Source: an uncultured Bacilli bacterium (GTDB taxonomy: Bacteria > Bacillota_I > Bacilli_A > RF39 > UBA660). Taken from it: DNA of 6,912 nucleotides. The position numbers and the translations under genes were made by a program. Shown piece by piece: positions 5,748 through 6,912 of the stretch (the first letter of the stretch is position 1; each line of letters opens with the position of its first letter). Location: contig CANQRJ010000076.1 of the NCBI GenBank assembly GCA_947626215.1, forward strand, positions 1 through 6,912, written 5' to 3'. The notes below the pieces were generated by a model, which was not told where the DNA came from, did not search any database, and was given only the letters and a program-made list of their open reading frames with translations.

Positions 5748-6767
5748 TTACTTTATCGCGACAGTTATCAGATGATTGATATCTTTTTCTAAAACACTTT
5801 GAGGGGTAAGATATCCATGATTTAAAGCAAATTTTAAAGACATCGTAAGATTAGATAATTCTAAATTTACTAAAACTCGGTCACTACGAGGACAATGTAA
5901 AAAATAAATCATTTCATCATCTTCATAGATTTTTTCTAAATTTTCATCAGAATCACAACCATCAGAATAATCAATGAGATTGAAAAATAAATAATCTGTT
6001 TCGCTTTCAATAAAATTTTTCCAATTTACCTGCACGGGAGTATTATAATATGCACAACCACCCTGTAATGATTTTGGCATAAACCTTTTTCCATCTCCCC
6101 AAACATAAAGTATGTCAATGAGCTCTAAGTTTTCCTCATACATTTCAAATTGAAAGCGATTGCCATCACAAAGAAAAACATCTCCATATTGCTTACTATT
6201 TGATATTTCATTTAAAAGAGAATTGATTGCATTTTCATTTGTAATTGTCCCAATTTGTTTTTCTCCCTCTTTTATAATAATTTTTTTCGTATTTTTTAAT
6301 TTCTTTAATGTTTCTTTATCCAAAGACTTTCCACTTATTTCAGAATGAGGAATACATTTTTCTTCTAAATTTTTTATATCTAATTCATCGCTTTTTACAA
6401 AAACATAAATTCCATTTTTAATTGTAAATTGTTGATAAATAGGAAAGCTTTTTGCAAAATAAAGATCAAAAGATTTCATAATTTCTCTATCATAAGTAGG
6501 GTTAGATTTATAAATCACATACTTATTTTCTGAATCCGTATACTTGCCTTTAAAATATGTAATTTCATTTGTTTCATTCGTAATATCATTTAAAGATATC
6601 TCTTTTAATTCACTTTCATTTTTTTGAATAAATGTATCTAGCTCCTGAACCATACATTGAAGAATTTCTTCGTCACTCGATGTTACTTCATTTTGTTTTT
6701 CTCCACATCCTGTAACAAGAAAAAAACAAAAAATCACTAAAATAAAAGAGTACAATTTCTTCTTCAT
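5748..6767 (-). CDS. Cysteine-containing lipoprotein of unknown function
   Basis: The 339-residue product has a lipoprotein signal with lipobox LVTGC (lipid on C21) and a Ser/Glu-rich linker, so it should be outside the membrane. I do not recognise a named family. Two C-terminal modules are apparent: residues about 160-245 (strand KKIIIKE, then a helix, then FLCDGNRFQFEMY, ILYVWGDGKRFMPKSLQGGC) and about 275-335 (KIYEDDEMIYFLHCPRSDRV, then a helix ALNHGYLTPQSVLEKD). From memory similar modules occur in other Bacillota lipoproteins and may bind or regulate partners. Beyond the lipid cysteine there are six: C38, C138, C199, C237, C271 and C292, unusual for an exported Bacillota protein. The ATG follows AGGAG at 5 bases. 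It is the first gene of an operon with the C39-like peptidase 16 bases downstream. Confidence 0.75.
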   Translation of the reverse strand: MKKKLYSFILVIFCFFLVTGCGEKQNEVTSSDEEILQCMVQELDTFIQKNESELKEISLNDITNETNEITYFKGKYTDSENKYVIYKSNPTYDREIMKSFDLYFAKSFPIYQQFTIKNGIYVFVKSDELDIKNLEEKCIPHSEISGKSLDKETLKKLKNTKKIIIKEGEKQIGTITNENAINSLLNEISNSKQYGDVFLCDGNRFQFEMYEENLELIDILYVWGDGKRFMPKSLQGGCAYYNTPVQVNWKNFIESETDYLFFNLIDYSDGCDSDENLEKIYEDDEMIYFLHCPRSDRVLVNLELSNLTMSLKFALNHGYLTPQSVLEKDINHLITVAIK

Positions 6768-6790
6768 AATCTCTCCTAATTCTTAAGAAG

Positions 6791-6796
6791 ATTATA
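6791..6796 (-). promoter_or_regulatory. -10 box for lipoprotein/C39 peptidase operon
   Basis: The minus strand reads TATAAT without a TG extension, 23 bases before the ATG at 6767, predicting a leader of about 17 bases with AGGAGAG inside it. The -35 position is poor (TAGTTT at a 17-base spacer). Confidence 0.5.
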
Positions 6797-6863
6797 CTAT
6801 ATTTTACAAAATAAAACTAGTCTATCATATTATTTCAGCAAAAAAGAGTAAATTTTAAAAAAA

Positions 6864-6879
6864 TTTCTTCGCAAAGAAA
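6864..6879. repeat. Inverted repeat over the -35 region of the outgoing promoter
   Basis: TTTCTT (6864-6869) and AAGAAA (6874-6879) are perfect 6-base inverted arms around CGCA; outer AAA/TTT partly extend the symmetry. It covers the -35 position of the plus-strand promoter at 6883-6891, so it could be an operator. It could equally be an AT-rich coincidence. Confidence 0.3.
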
Positions 6880-6882
6880 ATT

Positions 6883-6891
6883 TGATATAAT
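6883..6891 (+). promoter_or_regulatory. Extended -10 promoter reading out of the window
   Basis: The plus strand reads TGATATAAT, identical to two minus-strand promoters in this window, with no good -35. A Shine-Dalgarno-like AAAGGTAGG occupies 6902-6910, just after the predicted start of transcription, so a plus-strand gene should begin within about 10 bases of the right edge. It is divergent from the lipoprotein operon. Confidence 0.65.
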
Positions 6892-6912
6892 ACTACCATA
6901 AAAAGGTAGGTT

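Noticed and set aside
6160..6348. Plus-strand frame of 62 codons with a Phe-rich stretch
   Set aside because: Antisense to the lipoprotein gene; the Phe run is the complement of Lys/Glu-rich codons there.
372..6767. Possible TGA reassignment, because no gene here ends in TGA
   Set aside because: All 31 tryptophans are TGG and eight stop codons are too few to mean anything.

Overview
The window is AT-rich (about 70% A+T by eye), with AGA-type arginine codons, Shine-Dalgarno-led genes, lipoprotein signals of Bacillota type and families common in Clostridia and gut Bacilli. It suggests a low-GC Bacillota (Firmicutes) chromosome, possibly a gut anaerobe; I cannot name a genus. All 31 tryptophans in the eight called proteins are coded by TGG and stops are TAA or TAG, so nothing points to a Mycoplasma-type code.

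Layout: eight genes, all on the minus strand, read from right to left. From the right edge: a cysteine-containing lipoprotein (5748-6767), then 16 bases later a membrane-anchored C39-like cysteine peptidase (4847-5731). Next come a promoter, a short membrane-anchored Asp-box (BNR) protein (4178-4750) and a small anchored protein resembling DUF4829 proteins (3721-4155). Another promoter precedes a membrane-anchored XRE-type regulator (2984-3673), followed by a thioredoxin-fold lipoprotein with a CPWC site (2202-2894). A further promoter precedes a five-helix CmpB/PF06541-type membrane protein (1445-2143), which overlaps by one base an aldo/keto reductase reading frame with an added membrane-anchor domain (372-1445). 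The left 371 bases hold no intact gene: two small hairpins, a probable 3' remnant of a plus-strand gene, and a good rho-independent terminator between convergent units. At the right edge a plus-strand promoter points out of the window.

Every encoded protein is predicted to be in, or tethered to, the cytoplasmic membrane. I see no mobile-element, CRISPR, phage or defence genes. The most interesting points are (1) the aldo/keto reductase frame, which looks like an in-frame fusion of a small membrane protein and a normal-length reductase that keeps its own strong internal ribosome binding site; (2) the adjacent thioredoxin-like lipoprotein and membrane regulator, whose external domain carries four cysteines, a possible redox-sensing pair; and (3) a recurring TGATATAAT extended -10 element with poor -35 boxes. 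No known system links these genes, and the functional links proposed here are inference.

Three starts were moved from the longest open frame: XRE regulator to 3673, thioredoxin lipoprotein to 2894, and DUF4829-like protein to 4155.
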